This document shows positions 20,859-32,540 of a DNA stretch of 52,058 nt, in pieces (the first letter of the stretch is position 1; each line of letters opens with the position of its first letter). The position numbers and the translations under genes are program-made. This DNA comes from Haplosporangium gracile (Eukaryota > Mortierellomycota > Mortierellomycetes > Mortierellales > Mortierellaceae). The stretch is taken from NCBI GenBank assembly GCA_015499985.1, contig JAAAUF010000195.1:1-52058 (forward strand). Direction: 5' to 3'. The notes under the pieces are model-generated. The model worked only from the letters and a program-made list of their open reading frames with translations, was not told the DNA's origin and searched no databases.

Positions 20859-23503
20859 TGTTGAAATCACTTGTTTGTTGTTGGGATGTAACTGTTGTTG
20901 ATTGTTTCTTGTCCTTGTCCTTGTCCCTGCGAATAAATGTGCGACTGTGGTGGCGGTGTTGAATGAAAAAGAAAAGGAAATAGGAAAAAAGAAACAAAAA
21001 GGAAAAGGTCGAGAGAAAAGGAAAAAAAAGGCGGCGACAGAGGACAGAGGAGGAGGAGTACGCGACAGTCTCGGTGGTTCCTTTTACTTTCTGCAGTGGC
21101 GTATCCACACCATTTGACCAGTGTGGAAAAAAAAAAGTGGCGAAGTTGCTTAAAATCTCAATTTGAGAAATCAAAAAAGGTCACAAGGGAGGAGCACACA
21201 TACACTCCAACACAAAGTAATAGTTGACCCGAAAACTGACGTTCTTTACGCGGTCGCACTGGTTAAAAAACACGCACGCTTCGGGCCCACTAACTGATAA
21301 GAAGATTGACGTGAAAACTCGAACATCATTCTTCAATGGGACGCCAGGGAAAGCGAAAATCGGGGCAGCGAACAAAAGGCATGTGAATGGACCACAAATG
21401 GCCAATCCTAAACACCTGAAAGCGGCTTGTCAACAGCATTCCTTCTTACAGTATCAACGTTTTTCAGTAGAGCGTGAAGGTGGTCATAGCCTGTCAAAAC
21501 GTAGAATCATTCGCCCATCGTCAGCAAAGCGCTTTCATAAGATTTCTGCTAGTTATTCTGCGAGAAGTTAGTTGTAGGGTTTGTGTATGCAACGGGTCAA
21601 GTACCCTACGCGACGAAAGGTATAAATAAATATTCAATTGGGTAATTAGTTCCGCATTGAGAAGTACCCGAGTCCCTTTTTTGGACCAGGAGGCGCCGGA
21701 GAAGGGAAAAAATGTACTAGCTTTTCTATGCATATGGCGTTTTACTTTTTTATTTTTAGGGCAGTCGCGTACTTAGAGGCCAGTCGCGTACTTAGAGGCC
21801 ACGAATATATGAAGACGTGAAGTGCAGCTCCGTCTGGGCTACACGAGAGTACATTGGCAGAGTGTTAAAAAAAGCAAACTGACAACGTCGAGAATGAAGA
21901 ATGGTGCTAGAAGAAGATATATGAAAAGTAAGCGGGTGTGAAGTGTGAAGGTTCAGTCCGACCATGGGGGTACTTGTCAATGGGTACCTCTGAAATTTGA
22001 AGGATATATTTTTCCTTCTTATCCCCACCCTGTTTGTCGAATGGGAGAAGTGAAAGAGCAACAGCCATTTTAATTTTTTTCATGTTTGACCACGAGAACA
22101 AGAGGAACTGCACCCTTTTTCTTCTCTCTTGTTTCCCTTTCGTCTCTCTTCGCCTCCCTTCTCTCCTTCTCTCCTTCTCTCCTTCTCCTCCATCGAGCTT
22201 GTTTTTCCTCTCCTCCTCATGAGGCTTCTTCAACTGCATCCCATCTCATTTTGAAGACACACACTCCCTCCCATTTCTCAGCTGTCTTTCCTTACTGCCC
22301 GTTTTACTGCATGTGTAAGTGTGTAATGCAACGAAGAGTGTGGGAATTATATGCGAAAAGAGGGAGAGTGGCTGGCCCAATCCATCCCTGCCCCTGCCCC
22401 TGTCCCTGTACCCTGCTCTTTGCTCTCTGCTCAGGGTTCCCCTGTCCGTACCCATCATCGCAATCCATTACATTTTCATGTTAGCCCTATTCCACCATCA
22501 GTGGGTGCCAATGGGGTCGCCAATGTCTTCTAGTACCGTCTTCCTCTCCTTATATTTTCTTTTGTGTTTCTTGTTCATTGTTCTTTCCTGTCTGACTTCT
22601 ATTCACAACCCAAATCCAACCTCACGATCCCTGGCATGGCCGACTAGGCGTACATGTTTGTGTAAAATATATGCAACTTGTCTCCCGTTTTGCCATTGAG
22701 TTACACAGTCTCGTGGCATCCATTTTTTTTTGTTTTTCCTTGTTCTCATTCTTCTTGTGCCACAGACCCAGTGCTGGGAACAGCAAGCGGGAAGAAGAGG
22801 AGGCACCATAGGTTCTTCATTCCTTCCTCTCAGAAGCTATGTATGTGTGTGTATCTACTACACCACCTACAAATAAAAAAAAATGTCTCTTGAACTCCTT
22901 CCTTCCTCCCTTCCTTCAATTGACGATGATTGTGAACATGTTCATCTTTCTCTCTCCTTCACGCTGTCCCCTATTGTTGACAAGAGACAAGAAACAAGCG
23001 AAATGAGAATGTCCTTGTTTTAATTGTTTGCTTTCGCCTGTGTTTTGCTAACCTTCCTCTCCTTTTCTTCCTCCACCATTAAATGAAAAAGAGATGGACA
23101 TACCTGATAGCATTGACCCAGACCACGTTATATATTAATATTGCATTTCACCATTTTGTTTGTTTCTCTTCTTCTCTCCTCTTCTCTCCTCTCCTTTCCT
23201 CTCCTCTCCTCTTGTTCCCGTCCCTCCTTACATCCCATAAACCCATACATCTGCTACATCCCCCTTCTAACCTTCCTTACCCCTTCTTTTTTTTGTTCAT
23301 ATACACGACCCCACACCACCTGCAATTCATTCAAACAACTCTCGTAACCTTCTTTTCTTTCTTCCCTTCAGCACCACCTGCTCATTTTTATTAACACACG
23401 CTACTCCGCGTACAAGCCTGCTCCTTTCGATTCACCCATTGATACCCTCTCCCAACACCTTCATCAGAACCAACATCCCGCCGCAATAAGCAAGCAAGGG
23501 AGC
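20859..23503. other. Divergent intergenic region with long pyrimidine-rich leader
   Basis: About 2.6 kb between the UBX-LRR gene and the Sel1 gene. On the left, a GA-rich block (20960-21060, CT-rich on the minus strand) probably belongs to the UBX-LRR promoter. On the right, CT-rich tracts (22110-22200, 23150-23480) lead to the ATG at 23504. The open frames in between, such as 21224-21571, have no recognisable domain. Confidence 0.5.
21762..21799. repeat. Tandem duplication of a 19-bp unit
   Basis: The unit CAGTCGCGTACTTAGAGGC is present twice head to tail without mismatch. There is no known role. It may be a small replication-slippage duplication in the intergenic region. Confidence 0.85.
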
Positions 23504-26500
23504 ATGCTTCATTCCATATCCTTATCCTCCCGAACAGCATCATCTACTCCAGCTACCTCTTCATCCTATCCCAACAATAACAAAAAGAACACCCTTCTCA
23601 AGTCTACCAGAACATCTACACGAACTATCACTGGCACCACTGCCTTCAACACAATACCAGCATCATCACTTTCATCGTTTCCTATCCTACCGCCCTCCTC
23701 GTCGTCTTCTTCGACACCAACATCATACCCACCACCTTCAACAGGCAGCACTTCTTTGATCAAAGGGACCGTTCAACCGACCAACAGCAGCTCTAATTGT
23801 CCGCGTACTTCTCCCGTTCCTCGGTCCCAGCACCAGCACCAGCATCGCAGACTCGCTCTTTCTCCTACTCCTTCTCTTTCTCCTGCAAGACATCATCCCT
23901 TCACGAACAACAATAGTACGCATAAAGTTCCACCCAACTTTACGAGGCGGCTCTCCACTTCTGGTCCCAGTACCATTTTCTCGTCCCCTTCGTCACTTTT
24001 ACTTCCATCGTCTCTCTCCTCTTGTTCTTCAACACCTTCGCCCTTGCACAATCGCCCTCCTCGACGACTGTACGCAGCACAACAACAGCAGCGACATTCG
24101 CTAGGCTCGACAGCGACTCGATCTTCCAAACTTGACGTACGGACCAGTGCTCTTGCTGACATCAAGGGTGCTGCTGACACTGCTCATTTTCTAGACGAGC
24201 GAGGGCAGCCTCAGCTGCTCAAGTTATCGTCTCATCATCCCCTTCTCCCTCCTCCTTCTTCCTCTCTACCATCATGGCTCTCAGCAGGAGGAGGGACAGC
24301 AGCAGGAGACCAACTCCAACAAATTCGGCACCAACGCCATCAACAAGGACGAACACACCATGGGGACGATGGCCGTCTGGACGGAGCGGAATCTTCCAAG
24401 ACCGGATATGGCTGGGTAGAGAGGAGCCGACAATGTTCGGCCGATCTCCAAAACACCATATCCGATCCCACTACCGGCATCATCACAGCAGGTGCGACCA
24501 TGACGGCGACGATGACCATGGACATGTCTCGGTCTAGCAATATGATAGAGACAGAGGGCAAAATCGGCGACAGCCTGTGCGGAGATGAGGGTACAGTAAA
24601 GGTGAACGTGGGTGTTCACGGCACTGATGGTTGTTACGATGACAGCGACGGTAGCGATAGTGCAAGTCGATGGAACTCAACCAACACGCCGTCCGCAGAT
24701 CTACTCCAGGAGCAGCAGCAGCTACCGACTTCTCCCTTGACCCCAATTCCAACAGACACCCTTCACACATCTCCTCCATCTTCCTCCCCACTTCCTTCTC
24801 TTCTCTCGTCGCTGCAGCAGCAGGCTTCATTTACGGGCAGTTCCACCTGCATGACACCTCTTCCTCCCCATTCTTCCTTGTTCGTTGTTGCCTCGACCTG
24901 TTGTTCACTGGATCAGCAGCTTCCAGGAACAACAGTAACGATCAGCCCTACAACAACAACAACGACAGTACCCCTTACGGGAGAGGTCATTGGGCCAACG
25001 TCGCTTATGCACGATACATATTTGGAAGAACAACAACAACAACAGCAGGTTGTCATTCATCCACCCACGCCTCGCTCTAAACCAAAGCCTTCCCCTATTG
25101 CGACAAAGTCCCTCCGGAGATCGAATTCTTTAGGCTTGAGCACTACCGCCATCAACAACAACAATGCTACCTCCACAGTAGCACAGCAGCAAGCAGAGAA
25201 TTTCTCATCTGAGAGTGGCAACAACACTGACTGCAAAACTCAATCTGCGATATGTGGAGTAGATGGGGACTTTCTGAAAATGTTTGCTGCTGGATATCGG
25301 GGGAACGGGTCCAGTGATGGCGAGAGTAGTTGTAGCAGCAATGAAGAGGATGCTCGGGATAGCGGTGTCGTGTTGGAACCTTGGGACCATTCTTTGTTGC
25401 AGCACCAGCACAAACAACAGCAACAGCAACAGCAGCAACCACATGGTACCCGCTTTTCAGAGGAAGACATTCCACCAAAACTGAAAACAGCAGCTAAGCA
25501 GCAGCAGCAGCCAAGACAACCCTTCCCGAGCTTTGACCAGTTATTTCAGCCCAACCTTGACCTTCTCGGTATGAATTTGCTTGCGATTAGTAGTACACTT
25601 TTTGCGACCACAAAATGTTGGCTGCCTTACTCACCTTTAGTGCCTCCTTACCTTGTTTCATGTAGATCCTGAGATGTTGAGGAGAAGACCGAATGACCAA
25701 AAGTCGCAGCGAAGACAACGGTGTCAGTCAATGATCTGTCCCCAAACACCACGCGAGGCAGACATGGACGAGCAAGGATCCCTATCTAGCGACGACACCG
25801 ACTCTGTCACCAACCACCACATCACTTCAGCCCCCAACAGCGACAACGATAATGGTGATAGTGCCCGCATCGCGCCAGGCACTTCAGGATCATCGACAAC
25901 AACTAAATCTTCAGATCTGAAGGCCATGAGGAGGAGCAAGCGCGTTGCGTCCATGTCTATCAGCAGTGACCAACACCAGCATCTGTTCATGGGAGCTCAT
26001 GGGCTGCCCCCACTTCCTCCTCTGGCTACCAGCACCAGTGGCACCTTCAACTCTACCAACACCACCAAGCCTCAGAGGTCGTCCTTCTTTTGCTCACCGT
26101 CACTCCACGATAGCGCATCAAACAGCAGCAGTGACTCCTATAGTAGTCGAGACTCGACGGCACATCGACCTTCGCAACCGCTCTCAAACAATTCAACCAG
26201 TTCTGTATCCTCAACCTTCACCTCCTCCACCTCTACGGCGACCATCCCTCTCACTCGACCTTCTTCCCCGCCAGATCAGCATCATGGTCAGTACCAATCC
26301 TTGATGGGGCCTTTTGCTCATGGGATGCCGTTCTCGAATATGCTGGATCTGGCGACTGCCAAAGCTGAAAATATTACGGGACTTTATTTCGCCAAACAGA
26401 TGAATAATCAGTCCAAAGAGAACAGTCGCATGGAGGCAGGAGGATCGTCTTTGCAGGGCTCCGAAGGACAGCATCAGCAGCAGCAGCAGTACGGCAAAGA

Positions 26501-29153
26501 TGGTCAGGCTTGGAAGCGGACGAGGGCTGTGACAAGCACTGGATCGCCCGCCATGGACTACTTTTCTTCAGCCCCAGCCTCAGCAGACCTGGAGAAGAAC
26601 TCTACTCTTCCAATACTGGCTTTGGATGGCGCGCGCATCTCCGGATCCTCTCTTTCTACAACAACCCCCTCTACCCCCGCTGCTGCTGGCGCTGCTTTTC
26701 AGGGGACACCGAAGATGACACCACCAAAAGGCCTGCACCGTCGATCCCACTCTGCCTCACACTTTTTCCATCTTTCGTCGCTCAAGCATCACTCACCCGC
26801 CCAATTCAACTTGGCGCTGTGTTATGAACATGGGCAAGGTGGCGTGGAACAGGATCTGACCAAAGCGCTTTATTTCTACCAGCAGGCTGCAGATCAGGGC
26901 CACACCAAGGCTAGCTACAACCTGGGTTGCATCTGCTATAACCAAGGCGAGATTTCCAAGGCTATGGCCTGGTTCGAGAGCGCGGGCAAGTGTTGCGTCC
27001 AAGGTCTGAAGGCTGATGCTGGGATCTTGTCTTCATCTTCATCTTCATCTTCATCGTCCACTCCAGGGAGCGTACGGAGGGCGAACGGACCGATGCTGGA
27101 GTGCCCGATGCCGAAAGCAACGATTCTCCCGCATGAGCTAGAAGATATGCTGATGATGGGTGATCACCATTCTGGATCCGAGGGCGGTGCTGGTGGCGGA
27201 GGACCATTTGTAGCATACCTTCCTGCGATCTTGTGTTTGGCCCTGTTGTGTCGACAGGGTGTGCAGACGCGGAAGGGAGAGGTTATCTTGAGACGGGATC
27301 CGGATCAGGCGGTGGCGCTTTTACAGAGACTGTTGGATCGTGCGCCTGCTCGGATGTTGAATAAGCTGGAAAAGGGGCATCAGCAGAGTCATCCTCCGCT
27401 TCGTCAGCAGCCTTCGCCATCATTAATGTCGGCGCCAGGTAGTGGAAGCAGGACGGACACTGGAGCGGCGGTAAGGAGGGATCCTCAGAAGCGCGCCTCA
27501 TTGCAGACTGTACCGACTCCGCAACAACAGCAGCAAAGAGCAACAACCGCGGCGTCTTCTTCGATCTTTTCGACATCATGCCCGCAATTGCCACTTGGGC
27601 TCTCTTCATCCATGTCGCCTTTGTCCTCGTCTTGTTCGGCGTCTGCGACGTTGGCAGGAAGTGGTGGTGGTGGTGTGCGGGTCAAGCGACCATCGACTGT
27701 CGAGGATGCAGATGATGACGACGATGACGATTATGAGAGTGCTTTCCCCACTAATGGGTCTCGCAACAACAACACCACTCTGGATCCTCGACGATCTTCA
27801 GGACAGCGGCAACGTTCTTTTTTAGACTCGGAGGAAGAGGACCATGAGGAGGAAGAAGAGGAAGACCTACACGGATCGGATGTTCACGAGGCCTGGTCAG
27901 TCATCCTGGCACAGCAACTCCTCAAAGCATGGCAACAACTACTGCAGCCACAATCACAGCCACTCTCGCATCAGGGTCGAGCCACGCCTGCATCTGCATC
28001 AATGGAGGAAGGGCGGATCCATCAGCGGATAGTGCGACACCACCTGCTGTACATCACCAACCCGACACTCGGCAAGAACTTTTATAATTTAGGAGTTCTG
28101 TACGACCTCTACTTGGAACATGCACAGATTGCTCGGCGGTGTTACCGGTCCGCGTACCAGAACTGTCGACCCTGTCTCCTTTCTCCTGTTCATAATGATG
28201 CGTTCCTACCATGCGTGCTCGGTCCCAGTGGAGCTGGAGCTGGAGTCGGAGTCGAGTCTGGACAGGCAACTCAGCAGCGGTTGGCGGGATTGGTGACGAG
28301 GATAAATAGTGCATGGAATCTGGGGGTGTTGCATGCCAAGCATCAGGAGTGGCCGCGTGCGAGGAGTTGGTTCTTGAAGGCCCAGCAGGATGTCCTGGCC
28401 CATGAACGCATTGTCGCCGCCGCTTCCATTGCCAACGCTGCTGTTGAGTCTGGTGCTCAGGATCAGGATCAGGATCTGCAGCGACGAGGGGGTCGGTCTG
28501 GAGGTGAGGGTGAGAAGGGGGTGGTGTCGGATTTGACTGCGTTGTTGATGAAACAAGGCACTACTGATGGAAAAGAGGCTAAGTGGAGTAGTAATGCGGA
28601 GGAGTTGCTCTCGCTAGGTGGAGGCAGGGACTTTGAGATGAAGCAAAGGAGATCTGCGAGTAAGAAGAGTAACGGTGGATCGGACGTCCAGCAGGAAGAA
28701 GGAGACGAGTCCAAGATACGACGGAGGTCGTTGGTCAATGTCCTGCCCTCTCTCGGTGGGCAGAGTAACATCAGTGCTCGTGGTGCTCGAGTCGAGCGAC
28801 GTGGTCGTAGCGACGGTCGTGATGGTAGTGTTGGTAATGAGAGGGAGGATTTTTTGGCGCCGAAGGATAGTTTTGGGAGTCGACATGCGAGGGAGCATGG
28901 GCTGATGATGCATCTCTCCACTTCTTCCTCCGCAGGGTCGTCTTCATCGTCGTCCAAGGCGATGCGTGGCGGTGCTTCTTCTGTCAAACCTGGCAACAAG
29001 AGTACATCGTCCTTGTCTTCGTCGCGTGGTGGTGGTGGTAATGGTGGCGGATTGGACGGGATCCGGACGGATGCGAGTAAAGTCGCCTGGGTCCTGCGTT
29101 GGGTAGAGTCCAATATGGATCCTCCCTGCTCCTCTTCCTCCCTGTCTTTGTAA
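23504..29153 (+). CDS. Giant low-complexity protein with Sel1-type repeats
   Basis: Two exons (23504-25568 and 25666-29153) join in phase to 1850 residues; the 97-base intron has GTATGA and TAG ends. The first 1050 residues are Ser/Thr/Pro/Gln-rich and look disordered, with several Gln runs and basic Ser patches. Sel1/TPR-like helical repeats appear at about 1063-1135 (PAQFNLALCYEHGQGG, ASYNLGCICYNQGE) and again at about 1490-1600 (KNFYNLGVLYDLYLEHAQIA, SAWNLGVLHAKHQEWPRA). Acidic, Gly-rich and Ser-rich inserts separate them. Sel1 repeats are protein-interaction scaffolds in signalling, chitin-synthase activation and ER-associated degradation. No catalytic motif, signal peptide or membrane segment is visible, so it is probably a cytosolic scaffold. 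The start codon is the first ATG in the long frame; the true N-terminus could lie further in. Confidence 0.75.
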
Positions 29154-29426
29154 CTTGATAGTTGTTGCTTTCCTTTGTCCTTTGTTTTGTTTGTAGTTGT
29201 CGGTTTGTTGTGATATCTTGATACCCCATTTTGTTCGTTGTTCTTTTGCTTCTTTTCCCGCTTTGTTTTTTTCCTTACAATGTTCCCTTGTATCATCTTC
29301 CTGCTTTGTTCAAAAATAAATCCATTCATCAGCTTCTCTTCTCTTCTCTTGTTTTTACTCACTTGACTTAATGATATATTACAGCTGATTTATTTTTAAA
29401 AAGTGAAGAGAACATGGACCAAAATT
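29154..29426. other. Convergent 3' intergenic region
   Basis: T-rich spacer between the Sel1 gene and the SCP2 gene. AATAAA-type signals are near 29315. No gene is seen. Confidence 0.5.
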
Positions 29427-30358
29427 TTACAACTTGGCCTTGAAACCAGTCTTCTCCTTGGCGGCGTTCAAGACAGAGTCCAACTTGGTAGCCATCATGA
29501 TGGCACCCTTGACCTTGATCTTGCCAGACATGAACAGCTTCTGGCCGTTGGCCTTACCCTCAGCAAGGGCAACAAAGTCGTCGTCCTTCAAGTCGATCGT
29601 GATATCGGGCTTCTTGCCGGCGACAACGCCCTTGTGCATCTCACCGTTACCGGTCTTGAGGTCGAAGGTCCAGGTAGCTATTTTGTAGGTGAGGGTAGGG
29701 ATGGAAGGATGGGATTAGTTTTGGTCCTCGTTTGCGTAGTCGTTCGGTTTGTGTTCGCTTTATAAAGCAAGTTGCAAAGAAAAAAAAAAAAAAAGCGAGA
29801 TCGGCTGTGTGCAAAAGAAAATTGAGAGCACACACTAGGAAGGAAGGGCATAAAGAAAAAAAAAACATACCAGTCTGGCCAGCGTTGTTCTTAACGTTGA
29901 ACTGGAAGATACCCTTGACTTTCTTGACCTGCTCGGCACGCTCAGCATCGGAGAGACCCTTGAGGTGCTCGTCAATCTGGGTGAGGAGGGCAGAGGACTT
30001 GAAACCGTCAACAGCGAGAGCTATTGTGTGTGAGAAAAAGGGAAGAGGGTTGAGGTTAGGTGAGGTTGGACTATTTGGTCACCTTGTCTTTTATGTATTG
30101 GTGGGTTCCTATGATGTTCAATTGAAGAACTAGTAGTGGTGACCAGCCGAGCGAGCTGCTCTTTGATCCGCCGTGCTTGTTTCTTCCAGTTGTGAATCCC
30201 TTTGCTTTTCGCAGTAGTGGTCGAGTGGGCGTGTGTTCCTGTCGAGTTGTTCTTTTAGACTAGGCGTCCATGGATGTGAGGATGTGTCGTCGCCATCTCC
30301 GGAGTGGACAGTAGACTGTGAGGTGAAGGAAAAATGTTGGTGAAGATGACTTACACAT
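29427..30358 (-). CDS. SCP2 sterol-carrier protein with peroxisomal signal
   Basis: Three exons (30355-30358, 29871-30020, 29427-29677) give 134 residues, the usual length of stand-alone fungal SCP2 proteins. The first coding exon is only four bases, the ATG plus one base; splicing yields MSLAVDGFKSS. The domain shows the expected pattern: an N-terminal amphipathic helix (LLTQIDEHLKGLS), then FQFNVKNNAGQ, TWTFDLKTGNGE, and the closing helix. The C-terminus is AKL, a functional-type PTS1 variant, so peroxisomal matrix import is expected. Such proteins bind acyl-CoA, fatty acids or sterols and assist beta-oxidation. The exon 1 assignment rests on an in-phase GTAAGT donor right after the ATG and a TATA-like element 100 bases upstream. 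Confidence 0.9.
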
Positions 30359-30454
30359 TGTGTATATTTGTGTGTGGGGTGGGAAAGAGTGAGAGAGAGA
30401 GTGGTGATAAGTGTATGAAGAGAAAAGAAAAGAAATTCAGGGGGGAACAAGATC

Positions 30455-30466
30455 TTATATTTATGC
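30455..30466 (-). promoter_or_regulatory. TATA-like box of the SCP2 gene
   Basis: On the minus strand this reads TAAATATAAGAT, about 100 bases upstream of the ATG at 30358, a spacing compatible with a short leader. It supports the choice of the tiny first coding exon. Confidence 0.5.
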
Positions 30467-32540
30467 AAAAGTGAAGATTGTTCAAGGCTGGTCTACTTTA
30501 ACAAGAGCGATGTGTGATTTTTTTTTTTTTTTTTTTGGAACATGCGGTCATCATTTCTTGTGTTGTGTGGGAGATCGAAGAATAAAAGAAAAGGTTGGAC
30601 ACTTTGAAAGTTGTCATGTTCACATTTTCCCGGCTCAGAGCTAACGAAGGCCAACAAAGTGCTCAACTTTGTAAAGGAAGGGGAAAGGGATCTTGACAAC
30701 CGAAATTTCATATGGAGACTTACTTACACTCGACTGTGTGTGTGCATAGGGGTTGACTAAGGTTTGAAGAAGATTGGCCGTTAGGGTTACGTCTTCTTTT
30801 GATGTTCGCTTCAGCATGTGCTCATCCCCTTTTTCTTCAATTACTTGTATTCTGTGTGGGTGAACGAGTGACAGAGTAACTTCGTTGTTCACTCCAATGG
30901 ATCACTTTCTTTCTACCTTTTCCCTTGTCACTTGTTCACTTGCGATGCAGCCAGCCATATACCCCCTTCACCTCCCCAAACAATCATAAACTCTAGAAGT
31001 GAACGAAGGCTGTGAATGAATGGAACATGGCAGTTGGTTTTGATGAAAAAGTGTCCGTGGTTCACTTTGCCCTCCACTCCTCCACACTCTCTCACACAGA
31101 AGAGGATATTCTTTGTGCCTGACTTTTCATTTTTTTTTAACATGCAGATCAGACAGGTATTCGAGTGCCAAGTAAAGTGTCTTTCCTTGGTCATCTCCTT
31201 TTTTTCTTTGCATGGTTTGGCTCGTCTTGTCTCAGTGCTGTGTTATACGATGCTTCTCGATCTGTTCCCTCACGCACCTAGACAAACCCACGCTACCAAA
31301 AAAGAAACAACACAAGAAGGTCCGTGAATGGCGTATCCTTGCTATCTTTACGAGTGTTTAGGATTAACAATTGTTGATTTGTAACCTCCCCCTCCCCCTT
31401 TTCCATGATAAAAAGGACCCTGCGTATGCGGCGATCGATAATGGTAGAGGTAATTGCACACCAGATCCAGTCTCCGCTGTCCATCCCCCCGACCCTTCAA
31501 GACTAAAAAGCAATGGAATGGATGCCAGGAGGACAATGTAGAGTTACAGGCAGGCAAAGCAGGTTGAGGAAGGAATCGAATTATCCGCTTGTTTGTGTGA
31601 GCATTAGGCTGATGGGTATGTAAGGTCGTACGGTTGCACGTGCCGAGGGATGGAGGAATTGAGTATGGGGCTTGGATGAGAGGAAAGTAGTGAATGGGCT
31701 ATTTCAAAGAAAAAAAAATTCGACAGGTGAGTTGCCAAGTCTCCCGAGCCGAGAGGGAGAAGGACCGGCTCAACAAAAAAAAAAAAATAGCGTTAATGGG
31801 CCTACTTAAATCTCTCCCTTGAGTTTTGATCTTGTGAAAGAACTGGCTGTGCCGGATACTCTTGTGGGGGTCTTCATGATCCCTATGGCGCCTATTGATG
31901 CGTACATATTAGATGTGCAGTAACAAGAAGGCGAGTGATTTCAGGTACGATCAAAACGGTTGATCCCCAGAGGGTTTGAATTGTTATCGGTTGACGCCTG
32001 CAATTTCGGACATTGTTTGCTGTCAATTAGAGACATTGTCAATTAGAGACATTGTCAATTAGAGATCGAGGCTTAGCGCTTGCCTTCTTTCGAAGTTCAG
32101 ACAAAGGACCACCACAAGCCAAGAAAACACAGGGTAGGTTCATGAGAAGAACGGAGGTCGACGCTCTTCCTCTCAATACTTGCCACTCTCATCCTCCCTC
32201 ATTTCGTAGTTCATTCACAGGCTCATTCACACCTAATTGTCTTGCTGCCTCTTACTCTACAAGTGTACGTTTTTATATACTCGAGAAGAAGTGACTCGAA
32301 AACAATCAGGAGCGACGGCCACGTTCGTGAACGGCAAGCCTCTCTCTAAGACATAGACGCAAGCACCGCCTATGTTTGCTTTGTTAAAGGAAAGTTGTCA
32401 ACAAAGGTGGTAGGAGAGAGGGTAATAACGACTACCAAACGATCATAGTGTCGCCTCTGTCGCACTCTTCCCCCTCCCCTATCTTCGCCTCAGCCTCGGC
32501 GCAGGATTCATACGCATTAGTCGAGAAATAGGAACCAAAG
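30467..32540. other. Intergenic region, no gene seen
   Basis: About 2 kb of AT-rich DNA with homopolymers. A minus-strand frame at 30641-30892 has a GTAAGT-like end but no recognisable domain or partner exon. A 16-bp tandem repeat lies at 32021-32065. Confidence 0.45.
32021..32065. repeat. 16-bp tandem repeat, 2.8 copies
   Basis: The unit TGTCAATTAGAGACAT is repeated 2.8 times without mismatch. It does not encode anything obvious and has no known function. Confidence 0.85.

Noticed and set aside
21224..21571. 115-codon open frame on the plus strand in the intergenic region
   Set aside because: No recognisable motif, no clear promoter or partner exon, and ordinary composition for non-coding DNA here.
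28469..29362. 297-codon open frame on the minus strand
   Set aside because: It mirrors the Ser/Gly-rich end of the Sel1 gene and has a low-complexity product only.
30641..30892. 83-codon minus-strand frame with a GTAAGT-like site
   Set aside because: No family resemblance, and no following exon could be joined with confidence. It may be part of an unrecognised gene but is not supported.
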